Program-made: the position numbers and the translations under genes
The notes under the pieces: generated by a model
The model's database searches: none
What the model was told of the DNA's origin: nothing
The model's input: the letters and a program-made list of their open reading frames with translations, nothing else
Shown: piece by piece, positions 26,688-34,606 of the stretch
How positions within the stretch are numbered: the first letter of the stretch is position 1
Layout: every line of letters starts with the position of its first letter
Source of the DNA: Pseudomonadota bacterium
GTDB taxonomy: Bacteria > Desulfobacterota > Desulfobulbia > Desulfobulbales > SURF-16
Length of the DNA stretch: 43,385 bases
Direction of reading: 5' to 3'
Assembly (NCBI GenBank): GCA_018822545.1
Contig: JAHJKA010000027.1
Location: 1 to 43,385, forward strand

Positions 26688-27745
26688 CGGATCTCCTCCA
26701 GACTTAAGCTACAGCCCCGGGGTGCGCTGCCCGAGGCCCGGCCGCTAATTTCAAAACCACTGCCAAGTCTACGGCCCAGATCATCGGTGAGGATGGCCAG
26801 GGGGCGGGCGACATTGGTCAGGTCATAGAGCAGGGCTATGCCCTCGCCGCCGTCTGCAACCTCTTCTAAGGTCAGGGGATGGCAGATGCGGACGCGGGTC
26901 CAATGGGGTGGTTTTTTTGCATCATGGCCGCGGCTGTAAAATTGGCTGCCAAGCTCAGTAAGGCCGTAAAGGTTCAGGCATTGCTCGGCAGGCAGATGGA
27001 AAAAATCAGCCATCATTGTTAAAAAATCAGCTCGGGTGAGCTCCCTGCTTCTGCCCTTGAAACCGCCGGCGTCAAGGACGCGGCTGCCTAACGGCAAAGG
27101 CAGGGAACCAAGATCAGGCGCCACCTTGTCGATAAAATTAACAAAGCCGAAACTACCGCCGATGATGGTCACCGGTGCCTGGTCGGCAATGCATTTTTGC
27201 AGATAGGCAACCGCCTCCGGGCCCAAAAAAGCGCCCTTGCTGATGGCGTAAAAGGCCGGCTCTGTGGCCCATTCTTCAGCAATCTGCGCCATGCCGTGGG
27301 CCATAATGATATCAGGGGCATCAAGGGGTGACGGTACCAGCATCATAAACCTGGTTTTCTGCTGGTCGGCAAAAAGGGTGGCCTTGGCGTTAACCAAAAT
27401 GGCGAGACGCATGAGCTCCAGATCGTCGGCGGCAAAACAGGAAGAACCCCGGCCCTTGCCGCTGGTACCACTGGTACGAAATGTTTTCAGGCAGCTGCTC
27501 TCATCAAAGAGTTCATAGCGCTTAAAGATGTTGAGGCCGATGGGGGGGATAGCCGTGAAGCGCTCCAGGCTCCCGGGCGAGACACCGCATTTTTCAAAAT
27601 AGGCCCGGGCCAATGGGATATGCTCGAACTGATAGGCAAAGAGCTGGCAGGCGAGGCTGTTGAAATCAGCGCAGCTCTCATCATTTATATAGGATGAGAT
27701 TTTGGCGATGAGCTCTTTTTTGTCAGGAGTTGCAGGCATGGGCAT
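26684..27745 (-). CDS. luxE: LuxE-like acyl-protein synthetase
   Basis: 353 residues. Member of the ANL adenylate-forming superfamily in the LuxE branch: the nucleotide-binding loop TSGTSGKG is at 91-98, and LYGLTELGSQFYS holds the acidic residue of the later adenylate motif. LuxE activates a fatty acid as acyl-AMP and passes it to its own C-terminal region and then to LuxC. A TTG one codon upstream extends the frame; ATG at 27745 is preferred. It heads the luxE-luxC-fabG run, 99 bases after the dehydratase gene. In this cluster the acid may come from the thioesterase on the other arm. Confidence 0.87.
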   Translation of the reverse strand: MPMPATPDKKELIAKISSYINDESCADFNSLACQLFAYQFEHIPLARAYFEKCGVSPGSLERFTAIPPIGLNIFKRYELFDESSCLKTFRTSGTSGKGRGSSCFAADDLELMRLAILVNAKATLFADQQKTRFMMLVPSPLDAPDIIMAHGMAQIAEEWATEPAFYAISKGAFLGPEAVAYLQKCIADQAPVTIIGGSFGFVNFIDKVAPDLGSLPLPLGSRVLDAGGFKGRSRELTRADFLTMMADFFHLPAEQCLNLYGLTELGSQFYSRGHDAKKPPHWTRVRICHPLTLEEVADGGEGIALLYDLTNVARPLAILTDDLGRRLGSGFEISGRASGSAPRGCSLSLEEIR

Positions 27746-27847
27746 CAAAATATCTTGGGCTGAAGGCGTAAGCCTTGATTTATGTCAAGGTGGTCAAAAG
27801 AACCTACGGGCCATTATACACACCCTGTCAACAGGGACGAGTACGAC

Positions 27848-28300
27848 TTAGGCCTGGGCAATGGTGAAACGGGCCCGGGAGAGCTCCTTGTCATCAATAA
27901 ATATACTGCCCTGGGCCATAATAAAGGGGCTCCATAATTTTATAATCTCTACCCGGGCTTCAATGGTGTCGCCGGCAAGCGCTGTTGTGGCGTCGATAAA
28001 GTCAATGTCGTAACCGGCAAGATAACCCATGCCAAGGCTTGCTTGTAGACTGAGGCCGCCTGGTTTCTGGCCCATCGCTGCCATACTGGCACAGATCATG
28101 GCTGTGGTCTGGGCCATGATCTCAACATGGAGGATATTGGGCAGCACCATGGTATGGGTCGTAAGAAGCAATTCATCTGCAGAGAGCTGTTTGATACCGG
28201 TACCTTTTTCGCCGGGTGTGATGTCGATGACCCGGTCGATGAAGAGAAAGGGTGGCCGGTGGGGCAGGATTCTCAGGATATCATTATGGTCAAACTGCAT
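27848..28300 (-). CDS. FabZ-like hotdog dehydratase with altered active-site loop
   Basis: 150 residues, one hotdog domain. ILPHRPPFLFIDRV at 11-24 is the FabZ signature, and VEIMAQ (Glu60) matches the catalytic Glu of FabZ. The loop that normally reads GHFPxxPIMPG is replaced by THTMVLPN, three residues shorter, so the candidate His49 is 11 rather than 14 residues from Glu60. Dehydratases of aryl-polyene and related clusters also diverge here. It probably dehydrates 3-hydroxyacyl-ACP. It begins 2 bases after the stop of a radical SAM gene, the first gene of the minus arm. It could also be a non-catalytic hotdog partner. Confidence 0.8.
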   Translation of the reverse strand: MQFDHNDILRILPHRPPFLFIDRVIDITPGEKGTGIKQLSADELLLTTHTMVLPNILHVEIMAQTTAMICASMAAMGQKPGGLSLQASLGMGYLAGYDIDFIDATTALAGDTIEARVEIIKLWSPFIMAQGSIFIDDKELSRARFTIAQA

Positions 28301-28302
28301 CC

Positions 28303-29637
28303 CTACAACGGCCCGCAGGGTAAGTTGGCAGAGAGTTGTTTGAAACGTTTATAGGCCTTGCGGATGGCAGGAACATGGCCAAAATTCATGGGCATGAAGA
28401 TGATATTTGAGCGTCTCGTTAAGGAGCTTGGGCGAAAGAGGCGACGCATGCTGGAGGAGAGGGAGTAAAAGCCCTTGTTCACCTGCCAGAAGCCTTCCTG
28501 CAGTTCGCGTACCGACATGCCCTTGGGCTGGTAAACCACCGTTGCCATATCGTAGAGGCGCCAGTCTTCGCTCAGGATGCGGCCCTCCTCGGCAAGACGG
28601 GTATGGATGCGGGTGCCAGGAAAAGGGGTGAGGACCGGCAAAAAGGCGCCGTCAATACCTGTGCGGTTGGCAAATTCAAGATACTGGTCAAAGACGGCCG
28701 GAGTATCATGATCATAGCCAAAGACAAAGGAGCCGTAAACGCCGATACCCATATTATGGATGCGCTGAATAGCTTCTTCGTAAAAGGAGACGGTGTTCTG
28801 CTTTTTGCCCATCACTTCGATATTTTTACTGTTCAAACTCTCAAAGCCGATGAAGATGCCGTGACAACCCGCCTCCATCATCTTGCGTAACAACTCGTCA
28901 TCTTTGGCAATGGTGATGGGGGCCTGGCACACCCAGCGCAGCCGGAAGTTTTTCAACTCATCAAGCAGGGCGAGAGTATGGGCTTTATTGGCCACCATGT
29001 TGTCATCGACAAAGAAGATGTAGCCTGGTTGGCGGCTGAGACTTTTGACTTCATCAATAACCCGTGCCACTGGCCGAGACCGGTAGGTGCCGCCAAAAAA
29101 GGAGGTTACCGTACAAAATTCACATTTGTACGGGCAGCCCCTGGTGGTCTGGATCATGTTCTCAAAGAAATATTTTTTCGTGGGATAGATGGTACGGTTG
29201 GCCGTGGTGACAACCTCCATCCTGGTATATTCACTCTGCCGGTAGGTGGGCTGCAGGGTATTGTTTTCAACATCTTTTAAGATGTCCCCCCAGATCTCGT
29301 CTGCCTCACCGATAACGACACTGTCCACATGCTGCGCGGCCTCCTCAGGCATATTGGAGACGTGGATACCGCCCATGATGACCTTGATGCCTCGGGCTCG
29401 GAAGATGGCGGCAATTTCATAGCCGCGGGGGGCCAGGGGGGTCATGGCGGAGATTACCACCAGGTCGGGATTAACAGATTCGTCCAGAGGGGTAATGCTT
29501 TCATCAACAAAGCTGATGGTATGTTTTTCCGGGGTGAGGCCGGCCAGGGTGGCCATGGCCAGGGGCGGGAATTTAAAAAAAAGAACGTCCCAAAAACTGC
29601 CCTTGGGCCAGCCCGGGACAACGAATAATATATGCAT
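28303..29637 (-). CDS. B12-binding-type radical SAM enzyme (DUF4070-like), first gene of the minus arm
   Basis: 444 residues. An N-terminal B12-binding-like domain (HILFVVPGWPKGSFWD, GIKVIMGGIHVSN, VVIGEADEIW) precedes the radical SAM core with Cys168, Cys172 and Cys175 in GCPYKCEFC. VDDNMVANK, FIGFESLNSKN and GSFVFGYDHDTP follow, and the C-terminal QPKGMSVRELQEGFW region matches the DUF4070-type extension. It is a clear paralogue of the plus-arm protein at 38203 (same Cys positions). As the promoter-proximal gene it is expected to be well expressed. The ATG has no strong ribosome-binding site. Substrate unknown; a carbon-skeleton modification is likely. Confidence 0.88.
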   Translation of the reverse strand: MHILFVVPGWPKGSFWDVLFFKFPPLAMATLAGLTPEKHTISFVDESITPLDESVNPDLVVISAMTPLAPRGYEIAAIFRARGIKVIMGGIHVSNMPEEAAQHVDSVVIGEADEIWGDILKDVENNTLQPTYRQSEYTRMEVVTTANRTIYPTKKYFFENMIQTTRGCPYKCEFCTVTSFFGGTYRSRPVARVIDEVKSLSRQPGYIFFVDDNMVANKAHTLALLDELKNFRLRWVCQAPITIAKDDELLRKMMEAGCHGIFIGFESLNSKNIEVMGKKQNTVSFYEEAIQRIHNMGIGVYGSFVFGYDHDTPAVFDQYLEFANRTGIDGAFLPVLTPFPGTRIHTRLAEEGRILSEDWRLYDMATVVYQPKGMSVRELQEGFWQVNKGFYSLSSSMRRLFRPSSLTRRSNIIFMPMNFGHVPAIRKAYKRFKQLSANLPCGPL

Positions 29638-29933
29638 AATACGAGATGAGGCGCGGAATTTACGAAAAACAGGGCAAGAGTTAACTAAAACATCAAGCTC
29701 CGGGAAATATTTTGCCTTTTTGTACGCTGTAAGGCCAATTTCATAGCCCCTTTTTCCCTGGCTGTAAATCCTTAAATAGAAATAGCTCCTAATATTATGG
29801 TGATTTCATTTTTGAAAAAGCTTGAACTGCATTGACCCATCACATATATTAACCCTCCGGTAGTATTTTAAAAAAAAATGAAAGGTCAGTCAGTGCTCAC
29901 TCTCTGTTTCTTAAAAAAATGAGGAGATAAAAA
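29638..29933. promoter_or_regulatory. Divergent control region of the lipid cluster
   Basis: About 296 bases between the two diverging arms. The right part holds a promoter-like pair at 29822-29850. On the minus strand the frame of the radical SAM gene stays open about 56 codons further upstream (to a TGA near 29806) but contains no ATG, GTG or TTG, so it is probably not translated. No recognisable operator or riboswitch was found. Confidence 0.6.
29822..29850 (+). promoter_or_regulatory. Candidate sigma-70 promoter for the plus arm
   Basis: TTGAAC at 29822-29827 and TATATT at 29845-29850 are 17 bases apart, a good match to -35 and -10 boxes. The start point would be near 29857, leaving a leader of about 75 bases before the lipoprotein ATG. 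Confidence 0.5.
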
Positions 29934-30560
29934 ATGAAACGTAACGTCCTGTATATCCTGGTATGTGCTGCGGTTGTTTTTGCCTTAAACGGTTGTGGTG
30001 GCGCACGGTCCGGTGGTGGTTCTTCCCTTGCTCCTGATCAGGTGAAGGCGCTCAGTGATTTTTCTGACCATGCTTTTGATGCTAGGGCCTATATCGTTGG
30101 TATGGGCGGTGAGAATCGTGTCTATGTCTGGCAGGATCCTGCCGCCAACCTGGGTGGCTACCATAATGCCACCATGGGGCGTTTTTCCGGGCGGCTTCTG
30201 CCCAGCCAGGATAAGTTCTCCTACGAACCCTATATTAAAAGTTTCGAGGGATCTGTCAGGGATTCCCTTGATATAAAGGCCGGTGGCACCCTGCGGATCG
30301 AAGGCTCCCTGGTTGAATGTAATCCCGGCAGCCGGGCCGCCCGCTATCTGGTCGGCATGGGGGCCGGCAAGGCTGCTGTGGCTGGGGTCATTGAGGTGTT
30401 TGAGCCAGGCAAGAAACGGCCATCCCTTCGTCTTTATGCCCGTGATACAGCTTCGGCGGGTGGTTTTGGTGGGGACTCTGTTGGTATGATGAATCATATC
30501 ATTAATGTCCTTGCTGTTCGTATGACCAGTATTCTCGAAGGACGTATTGATATTCGTTAA
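29934..30560 (+). CDS. Lipoprotein, DUF4410-like
   Basis: 208 residues. Signal residues 1-20 end in lipobox LNGC with lipidated Cys21, followed by a Gly/Ser-rich tether. The segment GSRAARYLVGMGAGKAAVAG near 137-156 is the signature of DUF4410 proteins, small outer-membrane or periplasmic lipoproteins of unknown function. The start has a strong GAGGAG at 29921-29926. It is the first gene of the plus arm and is followed 26 bases later by the ACP gene, ahead of a terminator, so the two form a short unit. A role in anchoring or sorting the product at the outer membrane is conceivable but unsupported. Confidence 0.75.
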   Translation: MKRNVLYILVCAAVVFALNGCGGARSGGGSSLAPDQVKALSDFSDHAFDARAYIVGMGGENRVYVWQDPAANLGGYHNATMGRFSGRLLPSQDKFSYEPYIKSFEGSVRDSLDIKAGGTLRIEGSLVECNPGSRAARYLVGMGAGKAAVAGVIEVFEPGKKRPSLRLYARDTASAGGFGGDSVGMMNHIINVLAVRMTSILEGRIDIR

Positions 30561-30586
30561 TTTTTTTTGAATTGTAAGGAGAAGCA

Positions 30587-30856
30587 ATGCCAGGGGTAGA
30601 GAGTGCATTAATTGCAGAGCTGAAGCAGCTTGTGGTCACAGCTCTGCGCATGGAAGATTTCGATCCTGAAGAGATCGGTGATGATGAGCCTCTGTTTGGC
30701 GATGATGGTCTGGGCCTCGACTCTGTTGACGCCCTTGAGCTGGTTGTTCATATTGAACAGCAGTATGGTATCCAGATAGAGGATGAAGAGGTGGGCCGCA
30801 AGGCCTTTGCTTCTATAGCTGCCCTTGCTGAGTTTATTGCGGAGAAAAAAGCGTAA
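30587..30856 (+). CDS. Acyl carrier protein
   Basis: 89 residues, acidic, four-helix ACP. The phosphopantetheine attachment site is GLGLDSVDALEL with Ser46. The DSVDAL form, instead of the DSLD of housekeeping AcpP, is typical of dedicated ACPs of secondary lipid and polyene systems. AAGGAG precedes the ATG. It is the only ACP seen in the window and so is the presumed carrier for the KS/CLF pairs, FabG-like, FabZ-like and FabD-like proteins. A terminator follows, so it may be made at a higher level than the genes after it. Confidence 0.95.
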   Translation: MPGVESALIAELKQLVVTALRMEDFDPEEIGDDEPLFGDDGLGLDSVDALELVVHIEQQYGIQIEDEEVGRKAFASIAALAEFIAEKKA

Positions 30857-30892
30857 GGTACTTCTTTTTAATATAAAAGACTGTTTGCTTCT

Positions 30893-30940
30893 GGAGCCGG
30901 GTCGGGTACCTTGTTGGTGTCGATTCGGCTCCTTTTTTTT
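30893..30940 (+). terminator. Intrinsic terminator after the ACP gene
   Basis: Stem GGAGCCGGGTCG (30893-30904) pairs with CGATTCGGCTCC (30921-30932), 12 pairs including two G-U, with a 16-base loop and a run of eight T. It probably limits read-through into the thioesterase gene. Confidence 0.85.
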
Positions 30941-31020
30941 GGCAAATCGGGGTGATGCTTGACTCCTAGAGTTTTTTGTCGGGCTGTCCTGTAATTTCAA
31001 CGTTTTTATCTTTGCGTTCC

Positions 31021-31464
31021 ATGAAATATCATGAAAGTCGTGTTCAGGTTCGTTTCAATGAGGTAGATCAATGGGGTGTCGTCTGGTACGCCAATTATTT
31101 TGCCTATATTGAGGTGGCCCGGAGCGAGGTGCTGGCCAAGGTCGGTCTGCTGCCCGATGTTCTCTCCTCCCTCGGCTATACTGCCCCCATTATCAATCTC
31201 ACCGCCAATTATAAGTCGTCGGCCCGTTTTCATGACGAGCTTGTCGTGCAGATCAGCCTGGTGCCACAAAAAGTCGCTAAGCTTGTTTTCACCTTTCGCA
31301 TCATCCAGGCTGAGAGCGGTGTGTTGGTCATGGAAGGCGAATCCACCCAGGTTCTCTTGAATAAGAAGGGTTTTATGGTCTACACCCTTGCCGGCGAACT
31401 TGCTGAAAAAATAGGAAATCTGCAAACCTATTTTAAGGAAGATGGGGAAAACGTCATCCCATGA
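31021..31464 (+). CDS. 4HBT-family acyl-CoA/acyl-ACP thioesterase
   Basis: 147 residues, one hotdog domain of the YbgC/FadM-like 4HBT type. EVDQWGVVWYANYFAYIEVA (residues 14-33) contains the catalytic Asp16 and the conserved WYANY stretch. It hydrolyses an acyl thioester, which could release a free acid for LuxE. ATG at 31021 is preferred over a TTG 45 bases upstream because it gives the normal N-terminus. No clear ribosome-binding site is seen. Its stop overlaps the glycosyltransferase start (ATGA). Whether it acts on CoA or ACP thioesters cannot be told. Confidence 0.88.
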   Translation: MKYHESRVQVRFNEVDQWGVVWYANYFAYIEVARSEVLAKVGLLPDVLSSLGYTAPIINLTANYKSSARFHDELVVQISLVPQKVAKLVFTFRIIQAESGVLVMEGESTQVLLNKKGFMVYTLAGELAEKIGNLQTYFKEDGENVIP

Positions 31465-32255
31465 AGGTCTGTATTCTTCTCCCCTCCTATAATGTCGCTG
31501 CCACCCTGGGACGACTGCTTGATGCCTTGCTGCTCTATAATCATGCCCTTCTTGTCATTGATGACGGCTCCGTGGATCAAACCAGTGACATTGCCCGGCA
31601 GTATGCTGACAAGGGCGTTTCTCTGTTGCATCACCCGGTAAATAGGGGTAAAGGAGCAGCATTACGCACCGGTTTTGCCTGGGCTCTGGGAAACGGTTTT
31701 GATGTGGCCGTGGCCATGGATAGCGATCTTCAGCATGACCCTGACGATTTTCCCGGGATGCTCAAGGTGTTTGAGCGTGAGAACCTTGATGTTCTCATCG
31801 GTGATCGCATGCATGATCAGAGCGCTATGCCAACGGCCCGGCGCCTGGGCAACTGGTTTTCCAGCTGGGGCACAGGGAATTTCTGCCATCAGAAGATTTT
31901 TGATGCCCAGTGTGGTTTTCGAGTCTTTCGCTTGGCAGCCTGCCGCACCATGCTGTCTGAGCTGACCCTTGATCGGTATGTGTCGGAGAGTGAGGTGTTG
32001 GTGCGCTCCTCCATGAATCTCCTGCGCATCGGTTTTACGCCGATAACCGTGATTTATCCTGAAGATTTATCCCATAAAAGTTTTTATCGCCCCTGGCTCG
32101 ATACCTATCGCATTGTTTATTATTTCACCCTGGAGCTTTTAAGGCGGACTTTCACCGGCAAAGGGCGGCGGGAATTAGAGAACCTACGAAAATATGTCAA
32201 GAGTTGCAGTGACTGGCCTCGGTATTATTTGCTGTCTGGGCCAGGGAGTAAATAA
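31461..32255 (+). CDS. Family 2 glycosyltransferase (DPM1-like)
   Basis: 264 residues. GT2 fold: LPSYNVAATLGRLLDA at the N-terminus, VIDDGSVDQT (32-41), NRGKGAALRTGF (61-72) and the metal-binding AMDSDLQHDP (85-94). The pattern resembles dolichol/polyprenyl-phosphate sugar transferases, although no C-terminal membrane helix is obvious. In the cluster it could attach a sugar to the lipid product or to a polyprenyl carrier. It overlaps the thioesterase by four bases and the following ketosynthase by 62; its last 20 residues lie in that overlap. Confidence 0.88.
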   Translation: MKVCILLPSYNVAATLGRLLDALLLYNHALLVIDDGSVDQTSDIARQYADKGVSLLHHPVNRGKGAALRTGFAWALGNGFDVAVAMDSDLQHDPDDFPGMLKVFERENLDVLIGDRMHDQSAMPTARRLGNWFSSWGTGNFCHQKIFDAQCGFRVFRLAACRTMLSELTLDRYVSESEVLVRSSMNLLRIGFTPITVIYPEDLSHKSFYRPWLDTYRIVYYFTLELLRRTFTGKGRRELENLRKYVKSCSDWPRYYLLSGPGSK

Positions 32256-33420
32256 GGTCTGGTCCAGGGTGATGGCCGGGGACACGGATTTCCGAGAGAT
32301 ATCCCTGCCCGGTTTTGACCAGTTCCAAAACCGTATTGGTGGTCAGGTTGCAGACGATCTCTTGGCCCAGGCTTCGTCTCTTGCCCCCCATGTTTCCCGG
32401 CATGAGCGCCTGGGCTGGCTGGCTGCCACCGAGGCCCTTGCCGATGCGGCCTGGCCGGCCGGACTGTATCAAAACCACGAAATAGGGGTTGCCGCTGGAA
32501 TTGGTGCGGCCGGGATGTTGGAGGCCGAAGAGTGGGTCGCCCACCGTGATGATCCTCACACCTTTACGCCTGCCTGGAAGCTGCACAGCTATCCGGCCTC
32601 GTCCCTTGCTGATTTTCTGGCCACTACTTTTGCCTTTTCCGGACCCCGGTTTTCCATTGCCACGGCCTGCTCTTCGTCGGCCACCTCCCTTGGTTTTGCT
32701 GCCGATGCCATCCGCAAGGGGCGGGCTAAGACTTTCATGGTGGCCGGTGCCGAGGGCTTGAGCCGTTTGACCTATGGTGGGTTTCATAGCCTGCATTCCA
32801 TTGCCCCGGAACGGTGCCAACCCTTTGACAAGAACAGAAAGGGGATTTTTCTGGGGGAGGGCGCCGGTGTTCTTATCCTGGAAGGGTGGCAGGAGGCTAA
32901 GGCCCGCGGTGCCACCATTTATGGCGAGGTGCTTTCCTGGGGCTTAAGCTCGGACGCCCATCACATGACCGCTCCCCATCCTGAAGGCAGTGGGGCGGTG
33001 CAAGCCATGCAGCAGGCCTTAACCCGTGCCGGTCTTGAGCCGCGCGATATCGATTATATCAATCTCCATGGCACCGGCACTCTCCATAATGATTTGGCGG
33101 AATCAAAGGCGGTGGAACGGGTATTTGGCCGTCATGCCGACACGTTATGTCTTTCTTCGACAAAGTCGATGACCGGCCATTGCCTGGGCGCGGCCGGGGC
33201 CATTGAGTCTGTCTTTTCCCTTCTTGCCCTGCATCATAAGCAAGCACCACCAACCGCCGGCCTGGAAACCCCTGATGACCAGTGCCCGTTCAATTATCTG
33301 CCAGGTTCTGGAAAGCCGATGCCGACAATGAAGTATGTCATGAACAACGTCCTGGCCTTTGGCGGCAACAATGTTGCTTTGCTGTTTGGTGGTGACGGAG
33401 AGGGTAATCATGGCGCCTGA
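32194..33420 (+). CDS. 3-Oxoacyl-ACP synthase (FabF-type ketosynthase), active form
   Basis: 408 residues, normal FabF length. The full catalytic set is present: Cys159 in ATACSSS, His292 in LHGTGT, Lys324 and His329 in SSTKSMTGH. It condenses acyl groups with malonyl-ACP. The next gene encodes a KS homologue without these residues, so the two probably form a KS-CLF heterodimer as in type II polyketide and aryl-polyene systems. The start ATG (MSRVAVTGLG) lies inside the end of the GT2 gene. It is related to the KS half of the fused protein at 41395. Confidence 0.93.
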   Translation: MSRVAVTGLGIICCLGQGVNKVWSRVMAGDTDFREISLPGFDQFQNRIGGQVADDLLAQASSLAPHVSRHERLGWLAATEALADAAWPAGLYQNHEIGVAAGIGAAGMLEAEEWVAHRDDPHTFTPAWKLHSYPASSLADFLATTFAFSGPRFSIATACSSSATSLGFAADAIRKGRAKTFMVAGAEGLSRLTYGGFHSLHSIAPERCQPFDKNRKGIFLGEGAGVLILEGWQEAKARGATIYGEVLSWGLSSDAHHMTAPHPEGSGAVQAMQQALTRAGLEPRDIDYINLHGTGTLHNDLAESKAVERVFGRHADTLCLSSTKSMTGHCLGAAGAIESVFSLLALHHKQAPPTAGLETPDDQCPFNYLPGSGKPMPTMKYVMNNVLAFGGNNVALLFGGDGEGNHGA

Positions 33421-34603
33421 GATTTATATCAGCGGTATGGGCTGCCTGACTGCCTATGGACCAGTTCTGGCTGACCTTGTCTCCGGTCTTGCCGGCCATT
33501 CGGCTGTGACCAAAATCTTACCCTTTGGCAAGGGCGCTGTTCCAGTTCCCTGTGGGACTCTTGCTGAGTTTAAAGAAGCCTTGGCCCCCTATGCGGCGCC
33601 CCTTCTCCGGCGAAAGATGAGCAGATTGTCAAAAATGGCGGTGACCGCTGTTGGTAAGGCGCTTGCGGCCAGCGGGCTTCTTGATGATGACCACGAAGAT
33701 TGCGGCGTGGTTTTGGGCACAGCCTTCGGCAGTACGGCCCAGAGCGATCTTTTTTATGGTGATCTGCTCACTAAAGGGGCGCTCAAGGTGAATCCCGGCT
33801 ATTTTCCGGAAACCGTGCCCAATGCCCCGGCCGGTCAGGTCTCCATCATCTTTGGCCTGCAAGGGGCAAATACCACGGTCTGTCAGCAGGCCCTGTCTTC
33901 GGAACATGCCCTGGCCCTGGCCGCTGATCTTCTTGCCAGCGGCATGGCCCGGCGCATGGTGGTGGTTGGCGTTGAAGAGATGAGCCCCGCTTTGCTTGGC
34001 GGTCTGCAGGCCTGCGGTCAGCTCCAGAAATGGACACCTTCCTGTTCTGAGGAAATTTGTCTGTCTGGTCACCGTATTCGGGTTGGCGAGGCCGCCGTTG
34101 CCCTGGTCCTTGAAACAAAGGAGAGCCTTGTCGGGCGAAAGGGTCACGCCCTGGCCCGCCTTCATGATGTGGTGACGGCCGGGGCTGCTGCCTGGCCCGC
34201 GGTCTATCATGAGGTTGCGCCGGCCTTGAAACGGATGGTTGCCGGCCTTGATAAAAATGATTGTGGCGCCATCGACGCTGTCATTGCCGGAACATCTTTT
34301 ATCAAAGAGGTCGATACCAGCCATCTTGCTACCTTGGCCCAGCTTCTCGGCCCTGATGTTGCCGCAGTTTTACCAGAATATGGTACGGGTAACGTCATGG
34401 GCGCAGGTCTGCTGCGCACCGCCCTGGCCGTTGCCCTTGTCAGCGGCAGCCAGCTGCCCTGCCGGTCTCTTGGCGAGAGCCTATCCTCCTGCCTTCCCTA
34501 CAGCAAACTCTATAGCGGCCCGACCGGGCCAGTGAGTCATGTTCTGGCCACCACCGTCAGTCCAGGCGGTGGAGCAGGCGGTGTTCTGGTGGGGAGGGTA
34601 TAG
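33410..34603 (+). CDS. Chain-length-factor-like ketosynthase homologue (no catalytic residues)
   Basis: 397 residues, a KS fold from MAPEIYISGMGCLTAYGP to the glycine-rich end. In the nucleophile region (TTVCQQALSSEHALAL) alignment on the following AAD helix puts Ala161 in place of the catalytic Cys. HGTGT is replaced by AGTSF, and KSxxGH by EYGTGNVMG. It should therefore be the non-condensing partner that shapes the chain-length pocket of the KS just upstream. ATG at 33410 follows GGAGAGG with good spacing and overlaps the KS stop by 11 bases; the open frame upstream to 33359 is spurious. The pairing is inferred from adjacency and overlap. Confidence 0.85.
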   Translation: MAPEIYISGMGCLTAYGPVLADLVSGLAGHSAVTKILPFGKGAVPVPCGTLAEFKEALAPYAAPLLRRKMSRLSKMAVTAVGKALAASGLLDDDHEDCGVVLGTAFGSTAQSDLFYGDLLTKGALKVNPGYFPETVPNAPAGQVSIIFGLQGANTTVCQQALSSEHALALAADLLASGMARRMVVVGVEEMSPALLGGLQACGQLQKWTPSCSEEICLSGHRIRVGEAAVALVLETKESLVGRKGHALARLHDVVTAGAAAWPAVYHEVAPALKRMVAGLDKNDCGAIDAVIAGTSFIKEVDTSHLATLAQLLGPDVAAVLPEYGTGNVMGAGLLRTALAVALVSGSQLPCRSLGESLSSCLPYSKLYSGPTGPVSHVLATTVSPGGGAGGVLVGRV

Positions 34604-34606
34604 CGC

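Noticed and set aside
24535..27745. Bioluminescence (lux) operon
   Set aside because: Only LuxC and LuxE are present; no luxA, luxB or luxD is encoded in the window.
27763..27836. Small hairpins (AAGGC/GCCTT and CCCTGT/ACAGGG) in the luxE-dehydratase gap
   Set aside because: Stems of only 5-6 pairs without a U-tract; not convincing as terminators.
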